Assembly (NCBI GenBank): GCA_027574665.1
Contig: CM050655.1
Coordinates: forward strand, 16,177,170-16,241,169
Length of the DNA: 64,000 bases
Direction of reading: 5' to 3'
From: Rhynochetos jubatus
Taxonomy: Eukaryota; Chordata; Aves; Eurypygiformes; Rhynochetidae
Numbering within the stretch: position 1 is the first letter of the stretch; the number at the start of each line of letters is the position of its first letter. Shown here in pieces: positions 1-12,990 of the stretch. Below the pieces are notes generated by a model. That model was not told where the DNA came from and searched no databases. It worked only from the letters and a program-made list of their open reading frames with translations. The translations under genes and the position numbers were made by a program.

Positions 1-3000
1 GTTAATTATTTTCAAATAAAGTGTTCATTTCTGGAGCACCCTCATGCCATTCTAAATTGTTGTGGGTTTGGGTTTTTTTATTATTTCAAGCATGTACATG
101 TGCCCTACTGTGTGCAAATGGTGATTTCATATTTGTCTGAGATCAACCCAATGGGACACTGAAAGTAGGAAAGTAAAAGCTGAATAACTGTACTACCACA
201 TGACACCAAGGCAAGAATCTAAAAAGAAGAAATTAGGAAAATAATTATATAAGGCTACTTGTGTTATTGGATGAAACTGGTATTTTTGTTGCCAAACAAT
301 AATTACAAACTGATTGAAATTACTAAGTAACCATTCAGATTAGTGTTCATCAGAGTTTTGTTCACATAAACACAACATGCTCATCATACTAATGATCTGA
401 AATAAAACCCATGACTTGGCATAGTTTTCTGCACCATAACACAATTTACATTTCATTGCTAGTAAAATCAAGCTGAAACACTGCAAACCAGTTTGTCTTT
501 ACACTGCTCACATTTTCTTTTCTGTTAATAAGCATTGAAAGGATTTTTCTCAAATAATCATTTACACCTAACACACGAAATACAATGACTTCTGTTACTA
601 AAAATTGTCTATATACTAAAACCTCCTAGGACTATTCAAATTTCTGCATTTATATTAGTAAGGATATAATATCTTTTTCCTACTAACTAATGCATTTTTA
701 CAAAAAAAGGATGTACATCAACGGAACCTGCAAATAGACTTTTATTTTTAATGGAAGTTAACATATTAAAGCCTTCAGTCTGTTTACAGCACACCAAATC
801 CTTAAAACATAATATTAGGAAAAATATTCTTGTGTATACAACTCTGCAGCAGACAGAGAAGGATATTTTTGTTCAGTTGTTTGTTTTCAAATTGTCAATT
901 TGCAAACAAAATTCATAAATGTTCCTGGATATATAAAACTGCTCATACAGTTCAGAAACTCATTTTTATATCCAGCACTAGGCCAAAATTCTGATTGGAT
1001 GAAAAATACCCTTAATCTATAGTGATCAGTTAATGTACTGCATACTAGAACTAACATGAAAATGGCAAGACAGTAGAAGTTCAGGATCTTCATAGCATTT
1101 GCATCACATGCTCATTACATAAAAAGTAATTAACCTATCACAAACATTAAGTGAAGTCTCCCAAATCTTTCATTTAGACAGACAATATAAAATGTTAATT
1201 TATAATTTATGAAAATCCTGAGTGAAACTCTCAAGCACACCTATTTAAGTCACATGAACCCAAAAACATTTTTTAAAAATCCCACACTAGTTGTCCAAGA
1301 ACTAAATTCCCTAATGCGCAGAGTATAGCAGCACAAGACAAAGGTGCGAAAAATTACCTATGTGCTGGTCTGCGCTGAACAACACTGATACGTACATAAA
1401 TATGTCTATTATGTTGAAGAACTGAACTACATATCATTAAAACCAGAGATATATAGGGAAAACGCTCCAAAGATGAGTTGACTTCAACTGTGGCAGCAAA
1501 ATCCATGAGCATTTATAAAGCCCTTAGTCCAGGAGAAATTATCTGTATTGCTCTGGAATTGACATACATACTTTCCCTGTGTCTCCAAGACTATGTCTAA
1601 TGAAGTAAAGAATCCACCACAACTCTAAGTGGATTAATCTCAGCAAAAGCAACAAGTTTTACATTAACCAGCAAATTTTCTAGGTATTCTGTAAAGGGAT
1701 ATCCTCCAGACTGAAATCCTGACCATTTACGTTTGCACACTAATAGAATAACCAGACTCTGTAAAGGTCTCCCTTACCCCCACATATCTGAAGTTATTGT
1801 TTGCAATCAACCACAAAACTGTACAGTTAAAAAGAAAAAAAAAAGGCAGGTAGAACAGTCTTAAAAGAAGGGGGTGCACTGGGGAGGAATGTGTCCACAA
1901 AAGAAATAAAAAGGTGCTTCACAAAAAGTTTCCCTTTTTCCCCCCACAATCTGGTACATTCTTAGAATAAACAAAAAACCCTGCTGTCCGATTTCAATTT
2001 TTTTTAAACAGTTTACAATAATTATATATTTATCAATGCCATGAATTAGCACTGAAACTTTGCATTTTATATTTTTCTTTCTAAATAGCTTGAGACATTT
2101 TGCATTCCCAACAATTGAACAAATAGATTTTTAGACTCTGATATGACCTCTTCAAGCAAGCAGCTGTAAAACTTCCATTGTTCATAACATCCTGCATATA
2201 TACATCCCCAAGTCCCCCTTTCCATTCAATATATATGAAAATGCAATTTACTGTACGTCAAATGAAAAATGCAGTTTTCAAATGCATGACAACAGGTGCT
2301 AGTTAAATGATCAGACACTATTTGTTACCTAGTCTCTTACTCTCATTTGCAGCATGATAAATTGCATTTTAGCAGAGTACTGCGATCTAAGGGGTCTTGA
2401 CATGCTTTTATTGATTTGCATAGGTTATATGCATGTATTCCTGTTTGTAGGCAAATAGTGCCACGAGTAAATTCAAGTCACTGTGCCTCTGTTTCAAGAA
2501 AATTGCAGTCATCACAGGGGAGCCAAGATGGAGTGAGGTTGGGTAAAAGAGACACATGCAGCCCATTGGAATCTTAGAACCTCTATTAAGATTTATAGGC
2601 TGCACGATTCTTTTGGGCTTCAACATTATTCTTAGTAAACCCTTTCTGTCTTCAGTTGTTTATAAAAACTGGCAGCTTTAGCAAAGACAGAAGCTTATGT
2701 TGTGGGTAGCACAATTTAACATAATAGTGGTAGCCTGTCCTCCAAATATCCCTATACTGATTTTGAAAGAGAAACAGTGCATATCCTTGATTCCCTTTAC
2801 CATAATCTGAAAGGTTTTCTTATTACTAAACAGTAATCTTCGGGCCTGCATTTACACAACACTTCGTGGCCTCCGTTAGTGAAGGTTAGTTAATATATCT
2901 GTCCTCTCTTACCTCTTCTCACATGAGCCAGTATCATTATTCCCCTCTTAGCAGTAAGAAAAGAATCCTGCATAGAAAGCTTAGGCACCTTCCCTATGGA

Positions 3001-4390
3001 GTAAAAATTGCAGCTCTAGAATTAGAAATTGAAACATCCATGCTGCTGTTTCTTCAGACCGGGAAAGATGTGATCCACCGTCACCACAATTTGCATATAA
3101 TTCCCCTAGTTTAGAATCAGCACATGCACACAAGCCAGCACTAACCCCATTAACGACAGGGAAAGCTGCTGGAACGTACGCAATACCCCCCCACAGGAAG
3201 ATTATCTCTACACATGCACAGACATCGTTTTGTATGACAAACATGGGAACTGGCATGCAACGTTCAGACTGGTGTCACCCTATACAAGCTACTGATCCAA
3301 TCATTTCCTTGTAAATTTGCACGTTACTGATAAAGGTTCAGGTTACTAGGGGAATGGTTAATCTATCAGTAAAAGGATTTAGACTTGACAGGCATACTTA
3401 CACCTCAGAGTATTCAAGGAGCTCTTGTTTGTATGTTATTTCAGTACTTAAAATTTACTGAAAAATTGTTTCAGTGTGGTAGTTGGGCACTAACTTTAAT
3501 GGAATTCAATAACTCTATTCCTTTCTCTGTCTGTATCTTAAACCATAAAGACAATAAAATTAATCTAATTGTAAATTTAAGCTCCAAAAAAGGAATACAA
3601 AATAAATATTAGGAAAAACATTATGCAAAGAGGTTAGGGCAACACAGAATGCAATGTTTCAGAAAACATCCCAATTTGGCATACACACTTCCATTCATGT
3701 GTTACTACTAAGTTCTAACTACAAGTACTGCATGTGGGCCTCAATGAACATCCAAAATAATTGCCCACATCATCAATTTTACTGCCCTACAGGTTTCCCA
3801 GTTTATGAAAATTCTATTGTATGTTTCCCAGCAAAGAATGAACTACAGACAGTGTTTACAGAGACCATAAAATTGAATGTATCAGCACATCAAGATGCTT
3901 CCTGAAAACACTTTTGCTTACTGTCCACCCAGCTTAAGTTTCCATACATCTTAACAGATGAAAATGATGTACTGATTGAGGCTGAGAGGCACAATGTAGT
4001 AAGGGCTATATCTGATTTACACTGAAATTGGTAACTCATTATTGATTATAAAGTATGTGTTTTTTAAACTTTAAGTCTACTTAGAAAAGCCAGCATGAAT
4101 AAAGCAACATTGCTAAATATTCTTTTAAATTATACACAGAAAGCTGTCCCCTTTGGAGCATCTGTAAAAGAAACATTACTATTCCACAAATTGATAAATT
4201 CAATATTGTATGATTTTGTAGAAGTAGTATTTAGACAGTTCTGCCTAGGAGATTCACAGCTGAGAGTTTGAGAGACTTGCAGGCCCACTACCTTCAGCTG
4301 CTCATTTATGCCTCCACACTAACCCTTTAATTAAACAACTGCTTGGGGAGTTGCATGATAAACAGCAACAGGAAAATGAGTTGACTAAGA
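1..4390. other. AT-rich non-coding DNA, no gene seen
   Basis: This stretch is AT-rich and dense in stop codons on both strands. The open frames are all under about 95 codons, overlap on opposite strands and show no recognisable domain. It holds a short G/T tract near 60-86 and an A-run near 1830-1842. No CR1, LTR, tRNA-like or microRNA-like structure was recognised. Around 2471-2505 a few words loosely recall the MIR SINE core, but the match is too weak to call. Confidence 0.7.
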
Positions 4391-4523
4391 ATCCTTTTTT
4401 TTTTTTTCTTAGATGATTTTTGACACAGCTCAGTTTCTCATCTGGTCCACCATTCAGCCCCAGCTACAATAAATATGAAACAACTGAAGCATCCTACAGT
4501 CAATGGAAGTGTAAGAACAAATG
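4391..4523 (+). other. Exon-like segment (acceptor, 111 nt, donor), speculative
   Basis: A pyrimidine run at 4393-4410 ends in AG at 4411-4412, which is a strong acceptor-like signal. A donor-like GTAAGC begins at 4524, which leaves a 111-nt segment. Within it an ATG at 4475 opens a frame of 16 codons that runs into the donor, with A at position -3 and an in-frame stop upstream at 4421. This would fit a 5' untranslated or alternative first coding exon. The encoded peptide is not recognised. Pyrimidine runs with nearby GT words also arise by chance in AT-rich DNA. Confidence 0.15.
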
Positions 4524-5976
4524 GTAAGCACTATGTAAGGTGAAACTGCTCATCAGATTACTGCTTATTAATTTACAGTCTCAGCCACAACACACAGAAA
4601 AATATTTCATGCGGAATAAAAAGCTTAAAGGTGCAGCTGTGAAACAGGAGAAAAACAATGAGCAAAGGAAGATGGGAGAGCAAAAGTATATTATGCAACA
4701 CCACAATGATAGGCCACTGTTAAATCCTGTATGCACTATGCATTCAGGAAAGTATCAAAAGGAAATGTGAAGATGTAAAAATGAGGAGGCTTGCTAGCTG
4801 CTTTTGGAAAAGCACAAGAGGCAGCACAGCAGAAAGAAAATGTTCCATCTTTAAAATATATTGTAAAAAACATACCCATATATTTATAGTTTTAGTACTG
4901 AATTTATATGGACATACATTTTCAGAAAAGGACACCCTGTGAAAAATATGGGTCCAGCCATTTTTACTTATCTACAAGAAATTTATTTAACTTTAAATTC
5001 CATTTAGAGTATTAACATCTAAAGACACAGGAATCCCAGGAATGTCTAAAGCAGAGCTGTCTCCCACAACCGGACATTCACCAGTGAATTACAGGATAAA
5101 TTTTTTGCAAAATATTAGAACAGAAATTCTGTCAACTGGCCCAATAATATTCAAAACCTGCTTAAAGCAAATTTATCAACCTCAGCCACTGCAATTCAGT
5201 TCAAGTCATTTAGCTTAAGAGAGAGGGCAAGAATATCTACGCCGTCCTGAATAAATTCTTGTCTCCTGACTTTTAACCTCCAAACACTTCTTCATTTAAG
5301 TCTCCTAAAATGGTACACAGAAGACAAAACAATCTTGCATATTACCACCCTGCCAGTGGAAGAAAAAATTACTACTTTCAGCATATTGATATTGCTTCTA
5401 CTTAGCCTGCTGGGCTCTTCCTCTAGCCCCAGGTTCACATTCATGTGCAGCCTATAACAACAGGCCTGTGTTCTCAACTTGCCAAAGGTTTTGCCTTCTA
5501 AAGCAAACTTCGAGAAATAGGTCACGGGTTTGGAATTATGACATTTTACTCAGGTCATTGACACGAGCGAATTTCAAGAATATCCACCAGCCCTTAAGCC
5601 TACAAGCATTTCTTCTCTTCAGATAAAAAAAAAAAAAGATCAGTTTGTACGTCCTTCCCAGCCAGGAGACTTCTAATATGCTAGCAGAAGTAGCCACAAG
5701 CACAGCACATGACTGCAGCAAAAGTCTCTTTTTCAGAAAGCAATTAAGCACAACAACTGGCATAGCCCAGCAATCTGTCTGGGCAATAATAGTTACTTGG
5801 AATCAAAGCACAGAAAGGTATAATATGAACAGGGGCACCAGCTGATCTCTCTTTAATGATAAAAATCTTTAGGCTAAGAAGAATCTATGCTATTTTTCTC
5901 ATAACTAAGCAATGAAAAAAATTAATCAACCCCAGTGTACGTTGCAAAAGACAAATAAAGATCGCAAAACTAAAAT
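4524..5976. other. AT-rich non-coding DNA
   Basis: No gene is seen. Short overlapping open frames on both strands look like chance. There is an A-run at about 5627-5638. The right edge abuts the long G homopolymer. Confidence 0.65.
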
Positions 5977-6002
5977 GGGGGGGGGGGGGGGGGGGGGGGG
6001 GG
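5977..6002 (+). repeat. Poly(G) homopolymer, 26 G
   Basis: An uninterrupted run of 26 G is followed directly by a purine-rich, G-rich segment to about 6032 containing further G blocks. Mononucleotide G runs of this length are rare in vertebrate genomes compared with A/T runs. The tract could form G-quadruplex DNA on the + strand. The exact length is uncertain because homopolymers of this kind are prone to sequencing and assembly error. Confidence 0.95.
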
Positions 6003-9000
6003 AGGGCCAGGGAGAGGGGGGGAGGAGAAATTAAAATGGTTTCACAAGTTCTATATTGCTAAGTGCAAAAGTCAGCAGAACCAAAAAGGGCTCTTGAGAT
6101 TTCTTGCTAAAGACCTTGCCTCTGGTAGAAATCACCTATTTGTATGAACCTCACACAAGATACAAAAGATTGTTCCATTTCTCCCTAATGAGACAAATGT
6201 AACATGGTTGGCATAACATTCCATAATAATATTTCTATGTAACATCTTCACTAACACTTCAAAAGCCATCAAAAATTTAACAAAGAAAATTATAATTAAT
6301 ATTACAAAACATGAAGATGAGCAAATTAGAGTAAGTGGCACTATTAAGCTATTGTTTTTCTCCCCTTCTCCTGCTTTGTCGAGAGATAATTAGTATTGCT
6401 TGACTTACTATTAATTTGCTGGTGCAAAATACAATAAAGATGATCATTTCCATTCTGGGACACGCCTATAGGGTGGGAATTATGCCTTTTCACTGTATCA
6501 CCTCTCATGGTTATGGTACTTGAAAATCAAGTTTTTCCTGTATTTTTGCTCTCTATTCACCTTGTTTCAAAGTCATCTTCCTGCAACTTTCACTTAAGCT
6601 GTAGTCTTCTAAACACTTTTCTTTGCTTACATAAATTCAGACATGTGAAAAGTTTGAATACGTTTGTTGTGCAAGGTTAAGCACACACAGGAAAATTCCC
6701 ATGAACCTAGCAAAAACTTTTGGAGTAGGAGATGCAGAGCTTGTGCAAATGCACAAGGAAACCTTTAAGCACAATTTTGTTTGTAAGATCATGTATAGTT
6801 CTGTGAAAGACTGCACTCACTTTTACCCAAATGACTAATAATTAGCATGAAATAGCACATAGAAAAACTTTGATAGCTTAAGAATAAGCATTTTATAGAT
6901 GTAAATGCCACAGAAGAAGGTCTCTATCATGAAAAGAAGATTGTTAGGTACTTGCAAAAGTAGACTTGAAAGATACCTTAATGTAACAGTTCATCATTGT
7001 AGAAGGAAGGACAAAAAAAAAAAAAAAAAAAAGAAACTTTAAGAGTGTGGTACTGATAAAACACACTCCTCCAAACCTTTTGGACACAGGATTTAAAATC
7101 TCGTGCAGAGATATACGTTGCAATTCATATCCAACACTGAAAATTTAAGAAATTCCTGAAAAGATGACAATACATAAAGGAATTTGCTCAAATGAAGGGA
7201 GAAGCAACAAATCAGGGTTATCACTTCAGTCAACAAAAAGGTGAATTCCACAGATGACGTGTATTTTCTAGGCATCCTTTGCACATTCAGACCTTTGTAT
7301 CAGGAAGGTTGTCAAATAAAAGCACTCAGAGAGGAAACAAAGTAGCCACGTCAAACTATACCTGCAAGCTCACGAGGGTGGCATGCTATCACCATGCATG
7401 AACAGTAAAGCTATCTGCATTTTAGTAGCCCTCTATCTAAACCCTGGTGCCTCTGGAAAAAGTGTGTTCAGCACTATTATAGCGCACACACTTTGTTTGT
7501 GCTTATTAAATAAAAAGAAAAGATCACCTTCAACCATATTAATGACGGACTGGTGGATGAAGGATGTCTGTGAAAATTCACAACATCTGTTTGCTCCACT
7601 CTCTTCTCAGCGTGCTGCACCTATTCCTCATGCTTAATGATGCTCATCCACTCTGCAAGTTTTACGAACAAATGTGTGTTTAGCCACATTCATCATTCTG
7701 AATGAGCGTTCTTGATGAAGCATCCACTGGCCTGTTTCGCTCTTTCTGCTACACTTTAACAAATGACAACTGCTCTACGTATTTTTCATTTGTTAAAAAT
7801 AAAAAGCTAAGTGAAGAATAGGTCCAGCAAATTTTTCTTTTACTCCTCTGGTAACTTTACTGGAAAATGGAATACTACACGCATTTAAACCGTATACAAG
7901 TTCACATGCACAAATCTAAATGGTGCATTCAGATGTATAGTGTTTTCAAAACACTGCACAGCAGACTACCGTATTTCAACAGCATATCAGAAAAACATTC
8001 TATCCTATACCAACAGAAGTAGTTCAATCTTCTCATGAAACTGATGTATTATGTCTCACTACGACCAGCTAGGGGACTGATTCTGCAATGTACACAATGC
8101 CTTGACACAAGACACTCAGCATCTTTTGCTATCAGGCCAGCAATACATCACAGCAGACATCTGCCTCCCATTGTCCAGCTTTCCTCCTTTAAAGCACACC
8201 AATATTTAAAGGAAAAGACATGTTTCCCAGAAAGCATGTGTGCTTTAAATGCCATCCTAGGAATGAATTCAACTGTGAGTAACAATGCATGTCAAATCCA
8301 TAATATTTTTATCAACTAGAAAAATGGACTATAAGGAATATTGGCAAGTAATGGGAGTTAAAGAATCAAACCTAGTCCAAAGCAAGTTTTCAGAAAACTA
8401 AATGGCGAACATCTTCAGAAGTTATCTCTCAGAATTTATGAGAGCTCATTTTCATATGAGCTAGTGCACAGACAAATTAAAACGTTCATCCCCATACGAT
8501 TTTCCTAAATATGATGAAAATAATGATGAAGTATATGGTGGAATGTTCCCAGGCTCATCTTCTGGTACTATTTTCTATGTTTCAAAAAACTATATAAATT
8601 AGATTTCTGTGAAGGCATTCTACCGCTGCTTAATGGTATCTCTGTCCTTTACTCACTGAGCCTTTGTGAGCCCATTCTCGTCTGTACTGGTTTCTCTAGG
8701 TTCACCTATATTAGTTATATCCAGGAGGCCAGTGGGTGCATTGGATGAAGCATGTTACGTCCTAAAACATGAATGACCTTTGTTATGAAAAATGTTTATT
8801 GCAAGACAGGCATCTAAGATATGGGCAAGTATTATGGCTCTTGTTTTCATGTTACCCTTTCAATAAATAGGTTAGGGGAAAAAAAGTGGGTACTGTAAAC
8901 AAAGTTTGTCATAGGTTGCCTTCCTTCTGAGTAGCTCTACAACAACTTTCCTTCAATAACATACTTTGTGGTAGTTTGCAATGAAATACTTATGGCCCAA

Positions 9001-9170
9001 AAGAAGTAAGGGACGAAGTTTTGACCTTATTCTATAAGAAAACCTTCTATTTATAAAAACCAAATCATTTTGTCCAGCCAAACATGTCAATTCAATAAGA
9101 AATTATAATTCAGTTAGTAGTAGGACGTGGAATCAAACATGTAGAAATTCTCAGACATTAAAACAATTTC
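6003..9170. other. AT-rich non-coding DNA with a poly(A) run
   Basis: The first 30 bases are the G-rich extension of the homopolymer. The rest is unique AT-rich sequence without a supportable gene. A run of 20 A lies at 7013-7032. No TE body is visible next to that run, so it is not clearly a retroposon tail. Confidence 0.65.
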
Positions 9171-9225
9171 AAAAACCAAAACAAAAACACAAACAAAAAC
9201 CACCAAAAAAATCCACAACAACAAA
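9171..9225 (+). repeat. A/C-only low-complexity tract
   Basis: About 55 bases are composed almost entirely of A and C, with single T exceptions, in irregular CAAA/CAAAA/CCA units. It resembles four other tracts on the same strand at 21481-21528, 31816-31878, 43239-43297 and 58511-58565. It is either degenerate simple sequence or the remains of an A-rich tail. Confidence 0.85.
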
Positions 9226-12200
9226 TTGTACTGCCTATGAATCTTTTAAAGCCCACATAAATAATAATGCAAATAATTTATTACTAAAGAAGATAAAAAT
9301 CCTCCATTAAAACCTGCCTTTAAATAAATTAATAATGGCATATAGTAATGAGATCACTATGAATGGCAGTCCTTAATAAAAAAATAGTCCACTCATTGAG
9401 ACTGGCTAATGCTCAACTAGACAAAGTTTAAGGTATTGATATAATTTAGCATATAACTTTAAGACTAACTATCAGAATCCAGACTTCCACTCCAACCTGG
9501 GAGTGACAGCGTAGCACTATGGTGACATGCAACTCTACAAAAGAGAATCCTGCACTAATGGTATGGTCAGAGGAATGCTACTTTATTCTGTTCCTAGGAC
9601 TCAATACACGATTTAAAAGGCATGAAAACATTAAATAAGAATTAATTGAAACCTTCAGAAATTATATCCTGCTTTTTCAATATTTTGAATTAACGACTAG
9701 TATGAGCTCCTTATGGCTCAACCTTATCTGAATTCATTCATACTGACTGGCAAACTTATGGCAAAGCAGCATCCTAGAACAGCATACAATGGTGCATCCT
9801 TTCACAAATGAGCACTATGTAAAATGAAGACCACAAATTTCAAGAATCGATTTTTTTGCCAAAGTTTAGCAAGAACTTCCTGTGATGCCTCAACATGAAT
9901 AAAAAGAAGGGCAGAAGAGAGAACTGTATAGTAAGTCAAATAAAATACATAAAAATGGAATCACTAAAATCTAATAGAAATTTCTACAAATGTCTGTTCA
10001 GGCTCCTCTGAGGTGCAAGTACTCAAGGAACCCATTATTATGCCTAACAGAAAATTCTCCATGACGAATTTATAAGTTATACAGAAAATATTCCTTTTCA
10101 GATATCTACAATGAACACTGTAAAAAAAAAAAAAAACCTGATAGCAGCTACATATTTCTTGTTATAAAAAGGAACTTGTAACTATAATAAAATTTACAAA
10201 TTACTAGTTCCTAAAAAAAACAAGTACCTCTGAACATGTTTCAGAACTTAGGTCCCACAGAGAATCTATTTAATATAAAAAATTAATTTACACTTTTGCT
10301 ACAAATGCTTTTTCCTCTACTGTAAAACAGATCTGTATCTGAAAATAGAAGAAAGGATTTATGCAAAAATAACCTCAAGGGGATCATTACAGAAACACAA
10401 AAAAGTAATTTTTTACTAGAATTGTAAAATGTATTTGCAATAGATGTTTAAAAATATAGCTACAGAATACATCAAACCTACAAATGAAGAGGTTTTAATG
10501 CAACTACAATAAATCAAATAGTCTCCTTATTTAAGTGGCAGACTGATTAAGCCACAAAGCATAGTCTCCAAGGGGGTGGGGGACCTTTGGCTAATTTAAA
10601 ATTAGAGCAATATTAAAACTGATACATGGATTTTTGTGCTATGTAGATACATAGCCATCACATTCATTCTCATGACTTACGTATGCATAGAGTATAGACA
10701 GCTTAGTAGAGTTCCTGAAATAGATCTATAATCAATCACTTGACAGAAAAAAAACAAGGAGGGGGGAAGTATAATACTGAAAGCAACAAGTACAATTCCA
10801 TACCTCTATAAACAAGAGAAACTGAAAACCAGGATGCTAGTGCTCTTACCCATGAAGAACAGCAGTTAGTGTTGTGAGCACTCGCTCCTACCAGAATTAG
10901 AGCGCAAGCAGTCTACTTTGCCAGTGGTCCCAACAAGTCCACAAATGTCAGTGCGCCTTCTATGACTGGCAAGGGAGGCTACAGAACTTGCAAGGCAGGT
11001 ACAGTCTAAGACGTACGTTAACTCAAACTGCACAATAGGTCTCAAGAAACACATCACAGCACTTTTGAGAAAATCAGAGCACAAATAACCCATAGATTAC
11101 TGCAAATTACTCTGACAAAAATAAGTCCAAGCATATCTGACAGTAAAATTACACTCTCCTCAACAACAGTATCCCTTAGGTAATCCTCTTCCTCTCCTCA
11201 TCCCGAATGTTAAATTGTCTCTTAGCTTTATAACAAATCAAGGCTAAAAGATGCACACCAGCAGCAGAGCACTTCTTTTCATCTTACATAAATTTTATTT
11301 CTTCTCAATAGCATCAAGTACAGTATATTTTATGAAAATTATGAAAAACATCATAAAGAAACAAAATGTAAATGATACCACAATTCACAGCATCTGAAGG
11401 GCACCGTTTCTGCTATCTGCAAGAATATCGCAGAATGTCTTCCTCTACTGCAGGTTGAGTTTATGCTTTTCCATGTAACAACGATACCTGTGAGCTATGA
11501 GCTGTACTATTTTTTTTTTTTCCCTTGAGGAAGCAAAAGGGTTAATATATTTTAGACCTTACTACTGTGATGATCTTAGCTGAAAACAATGCTAGGTAGC
11601 TCATAAAATATTGCAGATCAGCAACTAGGACAAGATTTAAGTTCTCTGACAAAGGTCTTGTCTTAAGCCTTGCCTTAATTCTCCTATGGACTGAATGAGA
11701 GGTTCTATACAAGTATTTTCTTTCATTTTCTGGGCTGTTCAGGTTTTTTCTCCTCCTATGTATGATCTTATCCAGCACTGAAGGCAGCTCATTTTTTAAA
11801 TTTATCTACAGAATCGATCTGACAGATAGTAATCTTACACACAGAAATCACAGAAATGTGAATGGGGACAGGATGTAGTAAGGCAGAAGGTAGAAGAACC
11901 GCTGACAGGGTATTTCTGACTTTTTTAGCATACACTTCAAAAAGCAGTTTATATATCCAAATACCTTAATTCTGATGTTTTCCACTGGGGACAATTCCAT
12001 ATCCTAAAACAGATTCTTTAAACTTTTCTCCTCCTTAGAGCCAGCTGTAAATTTAATCCAAGTGCTGCTCTTCATATTTTTGCTTTGTAATTTTTAAAAT
12101 TTCCAAAAAATACTCTCTCAATTATTAAGCATTTTCCTCCTTAAACTCATGAGCTCCCCAGTGATCCGAAGAAATGTTGAAACTACAAATGCACACTGTT

Positions 12201-12389
12201 AAGAAATGCACTTATTATTTAGGAAATGCCAAATTAAGACTGTCCTGTACAACTTTAACAGTCTCCTAGTGTACAGTCAATATACTCCAATAATGCCATC
12301 ACATTTGCTTCTGATGTTACTCAGTTCTCTAAATAATACTCTGCCAACTAAGATGGATAGCCATGTCGGTGAAGAACCAAGGTACTAGG
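9226..12389. other. AT-rich non-coding DNA
   Basis: No gene is seen. Short A-runs occur near 10122-10136 and a T-run near 11511-11522. Open frames on the minus strand at 10866-11093 and 11542-11778 are short, have no recognised domain and are treated as chance. Confidence 0.65.
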
Positions 12390-12990
12390 GGAGAACAGGC
12401 ATCAGCTGGGCAAAGAGAACACAAACAGCCAGAATGGAGTAAAGGTGCTGGGGATAACTAACCCTGGGACCTGGCAGTTCCCAACACAAGTGCAAGAAAA
12501 GCTGGATATGTAAGGCAAACAATGGAAGCTATCTCACATCTGACAACCAAAATGTCTGCGCGAAGATGAAAGCCAGAGAAGTCTGAGACTATGGCAGAGA
12601 AGATTTGGATGACTATTCTTCCCAAAGGCTTTGATCCTGACTCCTCCATAAAACCTAGGAGAATAGCAGGGAACATGACTACATTTTCAGACAGGCTGTC
12701 TGTCAGATTCCCTAACCGCATCTGAAAAAAAAAAAGAAAGAAAGAAAGAGGTCTGAGCAGCATGTGATAGCGAACAGATGTGGTCCAGGAAATAAATGAA
12801 GTTAAAACAGAGGCCAAAACTGTTCAGCACTACGGTGTTAGCTAGCTCAGTACTGTTGTCCATGAACCACCTGATGCCCAGCATCAACACTGAAAAATCG
12901 CATACCAGGGATCTCCCTGCTCCGTCCAGCTTAACAGCTAAATAAAAGATAGGTAACAGCAAGTTTCCAAGGGCAATATAAAACCAAGGG
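12390..12990 (-). other. GC-balanced island with overlapping minus-strand open frames
   Basis: This block is visibly less AT-rich than its flanks. It carries overlapping minus-strand open frames of 119 codons (12817-12458) and 91 codons (12962-12687), and another frame of 73 codons starts just beyond it (13159-12938). Read on the minus strand, a long CT/T tract (complement of 12724-12751) ends in CAG, and the next base, 12721, is the A of an ATG. That ATG opens 87 codons to a stop at 12460-12458. The pattern could be a terminal exon, a decayed transposable element or coincidence. The translated products are hydrophobic, match no family I recognise, and show no cysteine or zinc-finger pattern or catalytic motif. 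Confidence 0.25.
12724..12751 (+). repeat. A-run followed by short (GAAA)n
   Basis: Eleven A are followed by GAAA units, giving a pure purine tract of about 28 bases. On the minus strand it is a polypyrimidine tract that ends in CAG. Confidence 0.9.

Noticed and set aside
2471..2505. Possible MIR SINE core fragment
   Set aside because: Only a few words resemble the MIR core and the spacing does not fit, so it is too weak without an alignment.
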